From Actinomycetes bacterium (GTDB taxonomy: Bacteria > Actinomycetota > Actinomycetes > Mycobacteriales > Mycobacteriaceae), in assembly GCA_023404955.1 (NCBI GenBank), contig JAEXZY010000126.1, forward strand, positions 62,001 to 126,000: a stretch of 64,000 bases of DNA, written 5' to 3'. Of this stretch, positions 9,108 through 17,870 are shown one piece after another. How positions within the stretch are numbered: the first letter of the stretch is position 1; each line of letters starts with the position of its first letter. The position numbers and the translations under genes were made by a program. A model generated the notes under the pieces. That model saw nothing but the letters and a program-made list of their open reading frames with translations, did no database searches and was not told where the DNA came from.

Positions 9108-9767
9108 CTATCCGTTCAATGCCTGTTCGACTGCGGCCTTCAAGTCGTCGTAGCTCCTGAATTCCACTTCGGTTCCGTCGATGAAGAAGGTCGGTGTGCC
9201 CTTGACCCCGAGGGCCTTACCGTCAGCGACATCGACATTGACACGATCGAGTGTGGCGGGGTCGTTGTAGGCAGCATCGAACGCCGCCATGTCGAGCCCG
9301 AGTTCGGCTGCGAATCCGCGGAATCGGGAGTCCGCCGGAGTTTGTTGTTCGCCCCACTCGCTCTGCGTCTCGTACATCTTCTTGTACATCGGCTCGAACT
9401 TGTCCTGTTGGGCGGCCGCCTCGACCGCGCGCGCCGCCCGCTCTGCGTTGAAGTGAGACTGAATGGGGAAGTAGCGGATGACGAAGTTGACGCGGTCCCC
9501 GTACTCGGCGCGCAGCTGTTCGACCATCGGGAAGGCCGCGCGACACGCTTCGCATTCGAAGTCAAGGAACTCGACGAAGGTGACATCGCTGTTCGGCACG
9601 GTGGTGAGGCGGCGACTGTTGTCCCGGACCAGCTGACCGACGTCTTCACCCTGGCCTTGCGCGGAGGTGGGGGCGTCCTTGTCCTGGGCCGAGAGATACA
9701 CGCCAACCCCGATGATCATGGTGATGACCGCGAAGACGGTCAGCAGAATGCGTGTGAGAGGTGCCAT
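9108..9767 (-). CDS. Membrane-anchored DsbA-like thiol oxidoreductase
   Basis: A 219-residue protein with an uncleaved N-terminal membrane helix (residues ~5-27) and a periplasmic thioredoxin-fold DsbA-like domain. The redox motif is CEAC in VEFLDFECEACRAAFP (near residue 73), and the cis-proline loop is KGTPTFFIDG. It belongs to the DSBA/thioredoxin_4 family that forms or shuffles disulfides in exported proteins. The start has GAAGGA about 8 bp upstream. A BlaI-type 19-mer lies 113 bp upstream, so it may share regulation with the cell-wall enzymes. Confidence 0.85.
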   Translation of the reverse strand: MAPLTRILLTVFAVITMIIGVGVYLSAQDKDAPTSAQGQGEDVGQLVRDNSRRLTTVPNSDVTFVEFLDFECEACRAAFPMVEQLRAEYGDRVNFVIRYFPIQSHFNAERAARAVEAAAQQDKFEPMYKKMYETQSEWGEQQTPADSRFRGFAAELGLDMAAFDAAYNDPATLDRVNVDVADGKALGVKGTPTFFIDGTEVEFRSYDDLKAAVEQALNG

Positions 9768-9879
9768 TGGAATGCGTCCTTCATGAGTTTCACCGAACGT
9801 CTGTGATGCGCCGGCGCAGCCCTGTACCGCAGCACCAACCCGAACCGCGCCCGCGGTTGAGCATCGCGTGTCCGACTAT

Positions 9880-9898
9880 ATACGGAGGAAGACCGTAG
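9880..9898 (-). promoter_or_regulatory. Putative BlaI-type operator, site I
   Basis: ATACGGAGGAAGACCGTAG fits xTAC-N11-GTAG. Read towards the DsbA-like gene it is CTACGGTCTTCCTCCGTAT. It lies 113 bp upstream of that gene and just before the end of the HXXEE gene. It is weaker than sites B, E and G because the left half ends in T. Confidence 0.5.
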
Positions 9899-9903
9899 AT
9901 CGG

Positions 9904-10524
9904 TCATGCCCTCGGCTGGCGCCAGATCGGACGCTTGGGCGCGGATTCGATGGACGGCCGTCGAGAGAGACGCCACATTCCCCACCAGGCGACCGGTGCG
10001 AGAGCGACGACGGTCCACATTCCGGGCACGTAGCCGGCCCCGCCGGGATCGAGCCACGGGAACACCACAAAGTGCGCCAACTCCGTGAGACCTAACGAGG
10101 CGAAGAACGTCCATGCCAGGTATCGGCCGATCGGGCGGCCGCGCCGCATGAGGGCGGGAATTAACAGCCAGGCGCCCGCGGAGACGGCGACGAGCAGCAC
10201 CACGGGCACCGAGTTCACCGCAGGGGTTGGCACACCCGTGACCGCCGCTAGGAATGCGAAGAACCCCATCTGCTTCTCTTCGACGCGGTGGGCAAGGAAC
10301 AACAACAGGGCGATCCAATATGGCGCGCGAATGTCGGCCCAGCCGCCGCCACTCGGCCACACCCGCCACAGAAGCAAGCCCCCGACGAACCCGGCGGTAA
10401 AGATGAGCATGGTTGCCAGTCCGAGCGCCCAATAGCCCACGCTCAACGCCGCGGTCGTTAGCGCGACTGCGGCGGCGACGGCCGGCCACGGCCGCGCGTT
10501 CTGGTTCGACGTCGTGACTGACAT
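9904..10524 (-). CDS. HXXEE-type membrane protein
   Basis: A 206-residue membrane protein with about six hydrophobic segments. The motif HRVEEK in the third segment matches the HXXEE signature that defines a family of uncharacterised membrane proteins. The spacing of 6 bp from the DUF3703 gene, with AAGGG upstream of its ATG, makes it the last gene of the CadC-like sensor, CtpG-like ATPase, DUF3703 operon. Function is unknown; the metal context suggests a role in export or membrane response. Confidence 0.65.
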   Translation of the reverse strand: MSVTTSNQNARPWPAVAAAVALTTAALSVGYWALGLATMLIFTAGFVGGLLLWRVWPSGGGWADIRAPYWIALLLFLAHRVEEKQMGFFAFLAAVTGVPTPAVNSVPVVLLVAVSAGAWLLIPALMRRGRPIGRYLAWTFFASLGLTELAHFVVFPWLDPGGAGYVPGMWTVVALAPVAWWGMWRLSRRPSIESAPKRPIWRQPRA

Positions 10525-10530
10525 CGCCCT

Positions 10531-10983
10531 TCAGTCCCTTCGCCCGCCCACGAGTGCGGCGAGAGCGGCGGGCGCGGCCCACGGGGTCATGAGGCCCGCG
10601 CCGACCCGACCGGTGTTGCCCCCGGGATAGCGTCCGGTCAGCGATCCCGGCGCAGCGACGATCAGGCGAACAACCTGGCCGAAAGCTTCGCGACGGTCTC
10701 GTTGGCGCAGCGCCAAGGCCCGCATCGCCGCGTGATTGTAGGTGTGTGGCCAAGGGTCGGGTTGCGACACGATGTGTGCCCGTTCCCAACGCCGCCACCG
10801 CTGCTTGGCGGATGGTGTGCGCTTTGCAGCGGCCATCTCCCGCCGATACGCCTCCCGGGGGCGGCGCGACGGCGCTGCGCCCGACCGGCACAGACGACGA
10901 GTGTGCGCGGTGCTGCTCAATACCAATTCCGGTTCGGCAGTAGGTCGATTCGCGGCGGCGAAGGCATTTCGCGGTCGCACCAT
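10531..10983 (-). CDS. DUF3703 family protein, copy 1
   Basis: About 150 residues. The second half (AHIVSQPDPWPHTYNHAAM, then RQRDRREAFGQVVRL and RYPGGNTGR) is the DUF3703 signature and is closely matched by a second copy at 44559-44900. The ATG at 10983 shares its A with the ATPase stop codon (TGATG), so translation is probably coupled. This copy carries ~37 extra N-terminal residues relative to copy 2. The family has no established function but repeatedly sits beside metal efflux genes, as here twice. Confidence 0.75.
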   Translation of the reverse strand: MVRPRNAFAAANRPTAEPELVLSSTAHTRRLCRSGAAPSRRPREAYRREMAAAKRTPSAKQRWRRWERAHIVSQPDPWPHTYNHAAMRALALRQRDRREAFGQVVRLIVAAPGSLTGRYPGGNTGRVGAGLMTPWAAPAALAALVGGRRD

Positions 10984-13100
10984 CACCAGTGGTGTTCACT
11001 TCGACGGATCGACTCGTCACGGGGATTTGTGGGTTCTGCAGCGCAGCAGGTGCATCCGCCGCTGCGGGTTTCCCGACGATCAAGGACCACCGGTGTGAGC
11101 GCCGGCGTCGGGGCGCAGCAGGCATCGACGGGTGTCGGGGGGGTGGGGAGGGTGATGTGGTGCGCCGCCGCTGCAGCCATCGGCTGCGGTTCGACGCCGG
11201 GTAGGGGATGGGTGCGTGCGGCGCGGATCGCGTTGAGGATGACGAGTACTTCTGCCGCCTCGTGGATCAATACCACGGTGGCCAGCCCGAGAACCCCGAA
11301 GGCGGCGAGGGGAATGAGGATGGTGATGATCGCCAGCGACAGTCCGATGTTCTGCAGCATGATTTTGCGGGCTCGGCGGGCGTGAGCGAGGACTTGGGGG
11401 AGGTGACGCAGATCCTCGCCCATCAGCGCGACGTCGGCGGTTTCGATGGCGACGTCGGTGCCCATCGCTCCCATGGCAATGCCGATGTCGGCGGTGGCTA
11501 GTGCGGGGGCGTCGTTGACCCCGTCGCCGACCATGGCGATGGGCCGGCCGCCGGAGAGTTCGGACAGCAGGCGTGCTTTGTCTTCGGGAAGCAGGTCGGC
11601 GTGCACGACTGTGATGCCGGCGGCTTCGGCCACGGCCATTGCCGTGCGGGAGTTGTCGCCGGTCAGCATCGCGGTGGTGATGCCCAGCTCGTGTAGTTGC
11701 CGTACCACTTCCGGCGCTTCGGGGCGCAGCTCGTCGCGGACTGCGATCGCCGCCACCACCACGGCGTCGCATTCGAGCAGGACCACTGTCGCCCCGGCCG
11801 ATTGGAGGCGCACGACGTCGGCGGCGAATTCTCCGGCCGCGACCCAGCCCGGCTTCCCCAAACGGATCCTGCGACCCTCGACGCGGCCACTCATGCCATG
11901 GCCGACAACGGCTCTCACGTCTTCAGCCGCGACGATGTCGGGGCCTGCAGCGTCGGTAATTGCCCGGGCCAGTGGGTGCCCACTACGGGACTCGACTGCG
12001 CTGGCGAGGTGCAGGGCTTCGGCCTCGCTGACGCCGCTGGCGGTCACCGTCTCTATCACTTGCGGGCTGTTTCGGGTCAGGGTGCCCGTCTTGTCAAGGG
12101 CAATCACGGCGATGCGTCCGAGTTCCTCGACGGCGGCGCCTCCCTTGACGAGGGCGCCTTGTCGGCTGGCAGCGCCGACGGCGGCGACGACGGTGAGTGG
12201 CACCGCGATGGCCAGGGCGCAGGGTGAGGCGGCGACGAGGACCACGAGTGCGCGTTCGAGCCACAGCATCGGCTCGCCCACCAGCGCGCCAATCGCCGCA
12301 ACTGCTGCGGCCAGGACCATGATTGTTGGGACGAGAGGGCGGGCGATCCGGTCCGCCAACCGCTGACCCGCACCCTTGCGCTCCTGAGCCTGTTCGACGA
12401 TGTGAACGATGCGGGCCAGCGAGCTTTCGGCGGCGACGGCGGTGACGGCGACTTCGACCGCTCCACCGCCGTTGATCGCACCGGCATGCACCTCGCTGCC
12501 GGGTCCCGCCTCGACTGGAACCGATTCTCCGGTGATCGCCGACACGTCCAAGCTGGTGCGACCGGAGGTGATGACGCCGTCGGTGGCGGCGCGGTCTCCT
12601 GGCCGTAGCACCATCACGTCGTCGATGAGCAAATCGTCTGGGCGCACAGGGGTTTCGTGGCCGTCGCGGATCACGGTCGCCGTTGGCGGCACGAGCGACA
12701 GCAGGGCGCGCAGGCTTCGGCGGGTTCGGGTGACGGCGTAGTGCTCGAGTCCTTCGGCGATGGAGAACAGGATTCCCAGCAGCGCGGCTTCTTCGACCTG
12801 TCCAAGCGCCACGGCGCCGACCGCGGCGATCGTCATCAGCGTGCCAACGCCGACGCGGCCGTGTCGAAGACTGCGAACGGCTCCGGGCGCGAACGTTGCG
12901 GCCCCGGCGGCAACCGCCGCGAGCTCAAGTCCCAAGCCGATGGAGGAAAGACCGCTTCGGTGCAACGCCCAGCCGCCGAGGAGCAACGCCGCCGCCAGGG
13001 CCGCCAGCTGCAGTTCGCGGACTCCCCACCACTTGTCCGGTCCCGATCCGGGCTCGGTGTCGACTCCATTGGCCGCGGGCCCGCAGCATGGGTCAGACAT
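10983..13100 (-). CDS. CtpG-like heavy-metal P-type ATPase (Cd/Pb/Zn-type)
   Basis: A 705-residue P1B ATPase with a short Cys-Cys N-terminus (MSDPCCGP) and no HMA domain. It has SPC in the metal-binding helix, phosphorylated Asp at 336 in DKTGTLT, GDGVNDAP, and HEAAEVLV in the last helix instead of the HEGST of P1B-4 pumps. The C-terminus is long with CC pairs (DACCAPT, CTCCAAE), plausibly a metal-binding tail. It overlaps the upstream CadC-like repressor by 8 bp. That pairing matches the CmtR/CtpG arrangement known in mycobacteria and suggests cadmium or lead efflux. Confidence 0.85.
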   Translation of the reverse strand: MSDPCCGPAANGVDTEPGSGPDKWWGVRELQLAALAAALLLGGWALHRSGLSSIGLGLELAAVAAGAATFAPGAVRSLRHGRVGVGTLMTIAAVGAVALGQVEEAALLGILFSIAEGLEHYAVTRTRRSLRALLSLVPPTATVIRDGHETPVRPDDLLIDDVMVLRPGDRAATDGVITSGRTSLDVSAITGESVPVEAGPGSEVHAGAINGGGAVEVAVTAVAAESSLARIVHIVEQAQERKGAGQRLADRIARPLVPTIMVLAAAVAAIGALVGEPMLWLERALVVLVAASPCALAIAVPLTVVAAVGAASRQGALVKGGAAVEELGRIAVIALDKTGTLTRNSPQVIETVTASGVSEAEALHLASAVESRSGHPLARAITDAAGPDIVAAEDVRAVVGHGMSGRVEGRRIRLGKPGWVAAGEFAADVVRLQSAGATVVLLECDAVVVAAIAVRDELRPEAPEVVRQLHELGITTAMLTGDNSRTAMAVAEAAGITVVHADLLPEDKARLLSELSGGRPIAMVGDGVNDAPALATADIGIAMGAMGTDVAIETADVALMGEDLRHLPQVLAHARRARKIMLQNIGLSLAIITILIPLAAFGVLGLATVVLIHEAAEVLVILNAIRAARTHPLPGVEPQPMAAAAAHHITLPTPPTPVDACCAPTPALTPVVLDRRETRSGGCTCCAAEPTNPRDESIRRSEHHW

Positions 13101-13479
13101 GGCGTGCCTTGGAGGCCGGTTGACGGTAACCGTGCGCCAGCACGGCCTCGGTCAAGGATCGGCCGCGGTCGGTGAGTCGGTACATCACCATCCGGGCTTG
13201 CCGCCGAGAAGTCACCAGACCGGCGATCTTGAGCTGCCGCAGGTGGTGGGATACGAGGTTCTGCGACTGCCCGACCACCCAGGCCATGTCACATACACAC
13301 AGTTCCTCGCCGTCGAGCAGCGCTGAGGCGATCGTCAGTCGCGTCGGGTCGCTCAGAGCCCGCGCCGCGGTTGCCAGTGATTCGGCGTCGACGAGTGACG
13401 GTAGCCGGGAACGAATTCGCTCGGCATGGGGCAGGTCCAAGCACAACAGATCGCAGTGATCAAGCCGCGGCTCGCCCAT
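13093..13479 (-). CDS. CadC-like ArsR/SmtB metal sensor
   Basis: A 128-residue winged-helix repressor. An N-terminal Cys-x3-Cys (Cys9 and Cys13) and ELCVCDM in the third helix reproduce the four-cysteine site of CadC, which binds cadmium or lead. QSQNLVSHHLRQLK is the DNA-reading helix. The ATG follows a TAGTAT -10 by exactly six bases, so the mRNA is likely leaderless. It should repress the following ATPase-DUF3703-HXXEE operon through the dyad overlapping that -10. Confidence 0.88.
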   Translation of the reverse strand: MGEPRLDHCDLLCLDLPHAERIRSRLPSLVDAESLATAARALSDPTRLTIASALLDGEELCVCDMAWVVGQSQNLVSHHLRQLKIAGLVTSRRQARMVMYRLTDRGRSLTEAVLAHGYRQPASKARHV

Positions 13480-13485
13480 CCGAAC

Positions 13486-13505
13486 ATACTAACGGACGTT
13501 AATAT
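13486..13505 (-). promoter_or_regulatory. ArsR-type operator over leaderless promoter
   Basis: On the minus strand ATATTAACGTCCGTTAGTAT is a 10-10 imperfect dyad (8 of 10 pairs). Its right end TAGTAT is the -10, six bases before the ATG at 13479. The overlap with the -10 is what a derepressing ArsR sensor needs. Confidence 0.65.
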
Positions 13506-13633
13506 GTCGGAGAGAGGAGGGGCTGCACGGGGCCGGCGTGCAAAGGGAGCGCAGGGCTGCCTACGTCGAACGGGACACGAGCCGACCTCGGGCTGCCTCG
13601 CGACGGCACCCCTACCATCCGCCGGCTCTGCAT

Positions 13634-13652
13634 GTGCGGAGATGGATAGTAG
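13634..13652. promoter_or_regulatory. Putative BlaI-type operator, site C
   Basis: GTGCGGAGATGGATAGTAG; its reverse, CTACTATCCATCTCCGCAC, matches site D at all but a few central and end bases. It lies 63 bp upstream of the serine hydrolase start. Its GTAG half is intact and the other half degenerate. Confidence 0.5.
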
Positions 13653-13714
13653 GAACCGGTGCTTACCCGGCGTGCCGTCGGCCCTGATGCCCGTGGGGCT
13701 GACAAGCTACGCGC

Positions 13715-14506
13715 GTGAGAGCCGTCGTCACCGGACTTGTCGCTATGACCGTGTTGCTCTGCGCGCCGACACCCGTCGCCACCGCTGAGATCGGACAGCG
13801 CATCGCACAGGCAGACGCCTACCTCGCTACTCGTCCTGGCACGGTGGGCTACGTGCTTCGCGACCGGACGACCGGACAGGCTCACCGCAACGACGCGGCT
13901 ACCACGATGATGTGGACCGCATCCACTATCAAGCTAGCGATGGTGGTTGATCTGTTGACTCGGGCTCGCGCCGGCCAGATCGCCTTGACCCCAGCCGACC
14001 GCCAACTCATGGCCAACATGATGCACTCATCGGACAGCGACGCTGCCGATACGCTTTGGGAACGCTACAGCGGACCCGACAACATGGCGTTCAACCGCAA
14101 TTTCGCCACGTACGGACTTACCAGCCTGCAACCGCAGCAGGGTTTCAGCGGCACCTACCCGTACTGGGGTTTCCAAAAGGCCACGAGCGAAGACCTCGAC
14201 CGGCTGATGAACTACACCCTCACCAGCTTGCCTGCGGCCCAAACCGCGGCCATTGTGTCGGAGATGCAACACCTCGACGCCAACCAGCAGTGGGGAGTGT
14301 GGGGAGCGGGCGCGGCCATGACTCCCGGCAACAAGAACGGGTGGTCCCAAGAACAGGGCGGCTGGGTCGTCAACAGCGTCGGTTTCGCCGGCCCTCGACA
14401 ACGCTACACATTGGCGATCATGAACTCGCTCAACGGCGAAGGCGCCTACGACGACGGCGTGGAAACGACCACGCGGCTGGCGCAGATTCTGCTGGCGCCC
14501 GCTTAG
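13715..14506 (+). CDS. Secreted beta-lactamase-fold serine hydrolase
   Basis: A 263-residue exported protein with a signal peptide (cleavage near ATA-E24). The SxxK motif is STIK within TASTIKLAMV, SDSD occupies the place of the SDN motif, and KNGWS may stand for KTG. This pattern fits the class A beta-lactamase / D-Ala-D-Ala peptidase superfamily. The imperfect third motif leaves beta-lactam hydrolysis uncertain. A BlaI-type half-conserved operator lies 63 bp upstream, consistent with a penicillin-responsive gene. Its stop codon overlaps that of the convergent methyltransferase by 4 bp within a small CCCGCT/AGCGGG hairpin. Confidence 0.75.
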   Translation: MRAVVTGLVAMTVLLCAPTPVATAEIGQRIAQADAYLATRPGTVGYVLRDRTTGQAHRNDAATTMMWTASTIKLAMVVDLLTRARAGQIALTPADRQLMANMMHSSDSDAADTLWERYSGPDNMAFNRNFATYGLTSLQPQQGFSGTYPYWGFQKATSEDLDRLMNYTLTSLPAAQTAAIVSEMQHLDANQQWGVWGAGAAMTPGNKNGWSQEQGGWVVNSVGFAGPRQRYTLAIMNSLNGEGAYDDGVETTTRLAQILLAPA

Positions 14507-15135
14507 CGGGATTCACCACCAACGGACCTAGGAAAACGTCCCAGAACGGGAAGAAACCTGCCGACGGCTTGACCATAGGACCGGTAGGCGTCCCCGTGCG
14601 TGTGAACGAGGTATGGCTCCTCCACCACGCGGACCTGCAATTCGATCGCCACGACCAGAAGAATCAATGCAGCCAGCGCCAACACATTCGGGACCATCAA
14701 CGCCACGCCGGTCGCGAACGACAGCATCGCCGTGAAGATCGGGTTGCGCACAACCGCGAACGCGCCGCGGCGCACCAGGGTCGTAGACTCCTGCGGATCG
14801 ACGCCTATCCGCCACGAATCGCCCATGTCGTTCTGCGCGTACAGCGTTCCGGCGAGACCCCCGAGTGCCAACACGGACCCCAATGCCTGAAGCCCCCAGG
14901 CCTCGAAAGCGGCGATTGGGGCTAGCACGCCAAACACCTGCAAAGCCGGCGCGAGGAGACCGAGCACCATGGCCACAACGAAACCGACGCCGGCGGCCCA
15001 TTCCGGTGAGCCGGGCCGGCCGCTGATTCCGTGGAAGCCGGTGGAACCAGTAAGCCGATACTGGCGCCAACTCCGCCAGCCGAACCCGAGTGCGACGAAC
15101 ATCAAATACAGAGCTAGAGCACCTATTGCAGCCAC
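14503..15135 (-). CDS. ICMT/PEMT-type membrane methyltransferase
   Basis: A 210-residue membrane protein with about five hydrophobic segments. The C-terminal signature (VRRGAFAVVRNPIF, then EEPYLVHTHGDAYRSYGQAVGRFLP) is that of isoprenylcysteine/phospholipid methyltransferase-like enzymes that use S-adenosylmethionine. The GTG at 15135 is chosen because GGAGG lies 8 bp upstream; open frame extends to 15354 but that part is not protein-like. A TGCA-rich dyad lies just upstream. Substrate is unknown. Confidence 0.72.
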   Translation of the reverse strand: MAAIGALALYLMFVALGFGWRSWRQYRLTGSTGFHGISGRPGSPEWAAGVGFVVAMVLGLLAPALQVFGVLAPIAAFEAWGLQALGSVLALGGLAGTLYAQNDMGDSWRIGVDPQESTTLVRRGAFAVVRNPIFTAMLSFATGVALMVPNVLALAALILLVVAIELQVRVVEEPYLVHTHGDAYRSYGQAVGRFLPVLGRFPRSVGGESR

Positions 15136-15158
15136 CGCAACCACCTCCAAAATCAAAC

Positions 15159-15183
15159 ATATGCAAACATTGCAATATATGCA
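15159..15183 (-). promoter_or_regulatory. TGCA-rich dyad, possible ArsR/SmtB-type operator
   Basis: Overlapping TGCAA/TTGCA and TGCA/TGCA repeats (ATATGCAAACATTGCAATAT and a following ATGCA) lie ~25-50 bp upstream of the methyltransferase start. The core CATATGCA-ACA resembles the sequence around 789-798 before the first ATPase. This is suggestive of a shared metal-sensor site only. Confidence 0.35.
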
Positions 15184-15380
15184 ACTATCCAAAGAATGAG
15201 AGTGATCTGCAGGCCCGGCGCTAACTCGATGACGCGAGTCGCGTAGGCGCCATGTCCCCGCTTCTAAACCGGTGAGACCTTCCCCGGGCCACCAGTTCTG
15301 CTGGTGCGAGACATGTCCGTGGTTGGCGGTGATGCCCCCTGCCGATGACATCACCGGCTTGTTACGCGCACCATTGGCAC

Positions 15381-15692
15381 ATGAGAGTGGAGATCGTCTA
15401 TTTCGAAGGGTGTCCGAATTGGCAGGAAGCCGGTGCCCTTGTGGGCGCGGCAGCAGCCGGACTAGTCAACGTCGAGATCACGTATCGGCGGGTCGCTACG
15501 GATGATGAGGCGGCGGCCTTGTCGTTCGCGGGCTCTCCAACGATTCTCGTCGATGGCATAGACGCTTTTGACGATGCGGTGCCGGTGATGGAGTTGGCGT
15601 GCCGGCTATATCAGACCGACGCCGGTTTGATGGGTTTGCCGACGGTTACCCAGCTCTTGGAGGCGTTGCGGCGGCGGCTGCCGATCGACTGA
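15381..15692 (+). CDS. Small thioredoxin-fold protein
   Basis: A 103-residue cytoplasmic protein starting MRVEIVYFEGCPNW. The beta-alpha Cys-Pro-Asn-Trp turn and later SPTILVDGIDAF (cis-Pro loop) fit a thioredoxin fold with a single active-site Cys. Such proteins are often found beside mercury or other metal genes in actinobacteria and may bind soft metals. ATG 15381 is used; the upstream open frame adds a Cys/His-containing leader without support. Confidence 0.6.
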   Translation: MRVEIVYFEGCPNWQEAGALVGAAAAGLVNVEITYRRVATDDEAAALSFAGSPTILVDGIDAFDDAVPVMELACRLYQTDAGLMGLPTVTQLLEALRRRLPID

Positions 15693-15850
15693 TCGCGGCG
15701 TGCGGGCAGGCCAAGGCTTCGGTCAGATTGCGGCATGAATCTACCGAGCTGCACACTGACTCCTTCCGGTCGCGGGCAATGACTGAACCGGCTGCGGCGT
15801 GACGCTGGATCGCCCGAGCGCGCGGCGCGTACCGACGGGTTGGTGAGGCG

Positions 15851-15870
15851 TCTTCATCGAATCTTCATCG
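15851..15870 (+). promoter_or_regulatory. Direct-repeat response-regulator box 1
   Basis: TCTTCATCG occurs twice with an 11-bp period. Tandem repeats about one helical turn apart are typical of OmpR/PhoB-family regulators. It is 112 bp upstream of the DUF305 lipoprotein and related to the elements at 18673 and 25782. Confidence 0.6.
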
Positions 15871-15981
15871 GAACTCGAACCGACCCATACGCGGAGTCCT
15901 GAGGCTGGACCGAGGCGGCGAGAGCGCTTGCCGTGTGTGTGGACGCATGGTGTCAGGAAGATGTATGAGAAGGGATGTGCG

Positions 15982-16665
15982 ATGCAGCACAAGCGATACC
16001 GAACTGGGTTTGCGGCGATGGCGGCGGCGGCCCTGTTCGTCAGCGCCTGTTCGAATGCGACAACCGACTCTCAGTCATCGACCAGCAGCCCGGCGGCACC
16101 ATCGGCCTCGCCCAGCGCTGCCAGCAGCGACGCTACCCATAACGACGCTGATGTGACGTTCGCCCAAGGCATGATTCCTCATCACCAGCAGGCGATCGAG
16201 ATGAGCGACATGCTTCTCGGCAAGCAGAGCATCGATCCCGAGGTCATCTCACTCGCTGACGAGATCAAGAATGCTCAAGGCCCCGAGATCGAGCAGATGC
16301 AGGGTTGGCTCCAGGAGTGGGGGGCGTCGTCCTCGCCTGCACCTGCGACCAGCACCGCTATGCCTGGCCACGACATGCCTGCTCACCAGATGCCCGGCCG
16401 CGACATGGGCAAGATGCCTGGTATGGGCGGCAGCGGTCACGGCATGATGTCGGAAGCCGACATGGCTGCGCTGCAGAACGCGCAGGGCGCGGAGGCGAGC
16501 CGACTTTTCTTAACGCAGATGATCGCCCATCACAAGGGCGCAATCATGATGGCGCAGCAGGAGATCGACAACGGCCAGTTCCCCGCGGCGGTGGAGATGG
16601 CGCGCAACATCGTGTCCTCTCAGCAAGCGGAGATCGACACGATGCAGGGCATGCTGGACAAGTAG
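15982..16665 (+). CDS. DUF305 lipoprotein
   Basis: A 227-residue exported lipoprotein (lipobox ALFVSAC, Cys ~20) with two DUF305 four-helix halves. Each half has a metal-ligand-like motif: FAQGMIPHHQQAIEMSDM and FLTQMIAHHKGAIMMAQQE. A Met/His-rich linker (GHDMPAHQMPGRDMGKMPGM) separates them and probably binds copper or silver. ATG 15982 has GAAGGGA upstream; longer frames start at 15928. The two-component system on the other strand and the direct-repeat box upstream suggest regulation by that system. Confidence 0.85.
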   Translation: MQHKRYRTGFAAMAAAALFVSACSNATTDSQSSTSSPAAPSASPSAASSDATHNDADVTFAQGMIPHHQQAIEMSDMLLGKQSIDPEVISLADEIKNAQGPEIEQMQGWLQEWGASSSPAPATSTAMPGHDMPAHQMPGRDMGKMPGMGGSGHGMMSEADMAALQNAQGAEASRLFLTQMIAHHKGAIMMAQQEIDNGQFPAAVEMARNIVSSQQAEIDTMQGMLDK

Positions 16666-16685
16666 CGAGTTGCGGCGCCTGCCGG

Positions 16686-17870
16686 TCAGATTCGCGCTGA
16701 GTCAGCCGTGACAGGGGTTTGCTCGGTGCGCTCCGGGGTGATCGGCATGGCGAGGGTGAATGTTGCGCCGCCGCCGGGGCCCGCGCTCGCTACGGAGATG
16801 GCTCCGCCGTGGGCCTCGACCAGCGCTTTGGCGATGGCGAGCCCTAAACCGGCGCCGCCGTGCTCGCGGTCGCGGGCGGAGTCTGCCCGATAGAACCGCT
16901 CGAACACCCGGTTGACGTGCTCGGCGGCAATCCCTTCACCGGTGTCGGCGACGGCGATCCTCAACCGGTCGCCGTCGCGGACACAGTTGACTTCGACTGA
17001 GCCGCCGGAAGGCGTGTGCCGCAACGCATTTTCCAGCAGATTGCCCAGGACTTGGGAGAGTCGTTGCTCGTCGGCCCACAACGGCGGTAGCGCCTTCTGG
17101 AGGCGTACGCGTAGTGCGACTCCCTTGTTGTCGTAGCGTTCCTGCGCCGCGGCGACGCATCGGTGTGTCAAGCGGTCGACGTCAATGTTGGCGTACGACA
17201 TGGAAACTGAACTTTCCTCGGCCTTGGCCAAGGCGGCGACGTCATTGGAGAATCGCACCAGCCGGCGGGTTTGGTCACGCAGCATGGTTGCCGTCTGCGG
17301 CGTCAAAGTGCGCACCCCGTCTTCGAGTGCCTCAATATAGGCCTCTAGCACCGCGACCGGTGTGCGGATCTCGTGCGCCAAGTCTCCAAAGAGCTGCTGT
17401 CTTGTCGAATCCACGGTTTGGAGCCGGGAAGCCATCTGGTTGAAGGCAGTGGAGAGTGCGTCGAAATCGTCGCCGAGGCGCGGCGATGACACGCGGACAT
17501 CGTAATTCCCTTGAGCGACATCGGTGGCAGCGGAGGCAACCTCGGTGACGGACCGTTGGAGCCGTCGACTGACGTAGAAGCTGACGGCAAGCGCAGCCAG
17601 TGCCGACACCGCCAGGGCGCCCCCGATGGACATCACCGTCGCGTAGCCGTAGGCCTCCTCGGCGTGGACTTCCTCTGGCGAGTTCATCGGCACCCCCGCG
17701 CGGTGAAGATGCTCGCGAAACAGCGGAGGTCCGACGACGGCGGCCACCACCGCGGTCGTCACGGCCCCGGCTGCCAGCACAATCGCTTGGGCCGCCAGCA
17801 GCCGCAAGCCGATACCAGGACGGCCCCTCCGTCGACGTCGGCGAGCTGTGGACGCAGGCGGGGGAGTCAC
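16686..17870 (-). CDS. Sensor histidine kinase
   Basis: A 394-residue membrane kinase. Two transmembrane helices (~22-45 and ~78-100) flank a short extracytoplasmic loop, then HAMP (~100-155), HisKA with the phospho-accepting His in LAHEIRTPV, and HATPase (N box in LGNLLENALRHT, G boxes in DTGEGI and GGAGLGLAIAK). Its start overlaps the regulator's stop (ATGA), giving a two-gene operon. The small sensor loop is compatible with metal or envelope-stress sensing; the signal is not known. Confidence 0.88.
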   Translation of the reverse strand: MTPPPASTARRRRRRGRPGIGLRLLAAQAIVLAAGAVTTAVVAAVVGPPLFREHLHRAGVPMNSPEEVHAEEAYGYATVMSIGGALAVSALAALAVSFYVSRRLQRSVTEVASAATDVAQGNYDVRVSSPRLGDDFDALSTAFNQMASRLQTVDSTRQQLFGDLAHEIRTPVAVLEAYIEALEDGVRTLTPQTATMLRDQTRRLVRFSNDVAALAKAEESSVSMSYANIDVDRLTHRCVAAAQERYDNKGVALRVRLQKALPPLWADEQRLSQVLGNLLENALRHTPSGGSVEVNCVRDGDRLRIAVADTGEGIAAEHVNRVFERFYRADSARDREHGGAGLGLAIAKALVEAHGGAISVASAGPGGGATFTLAMPITPERTEQTPVTADSARI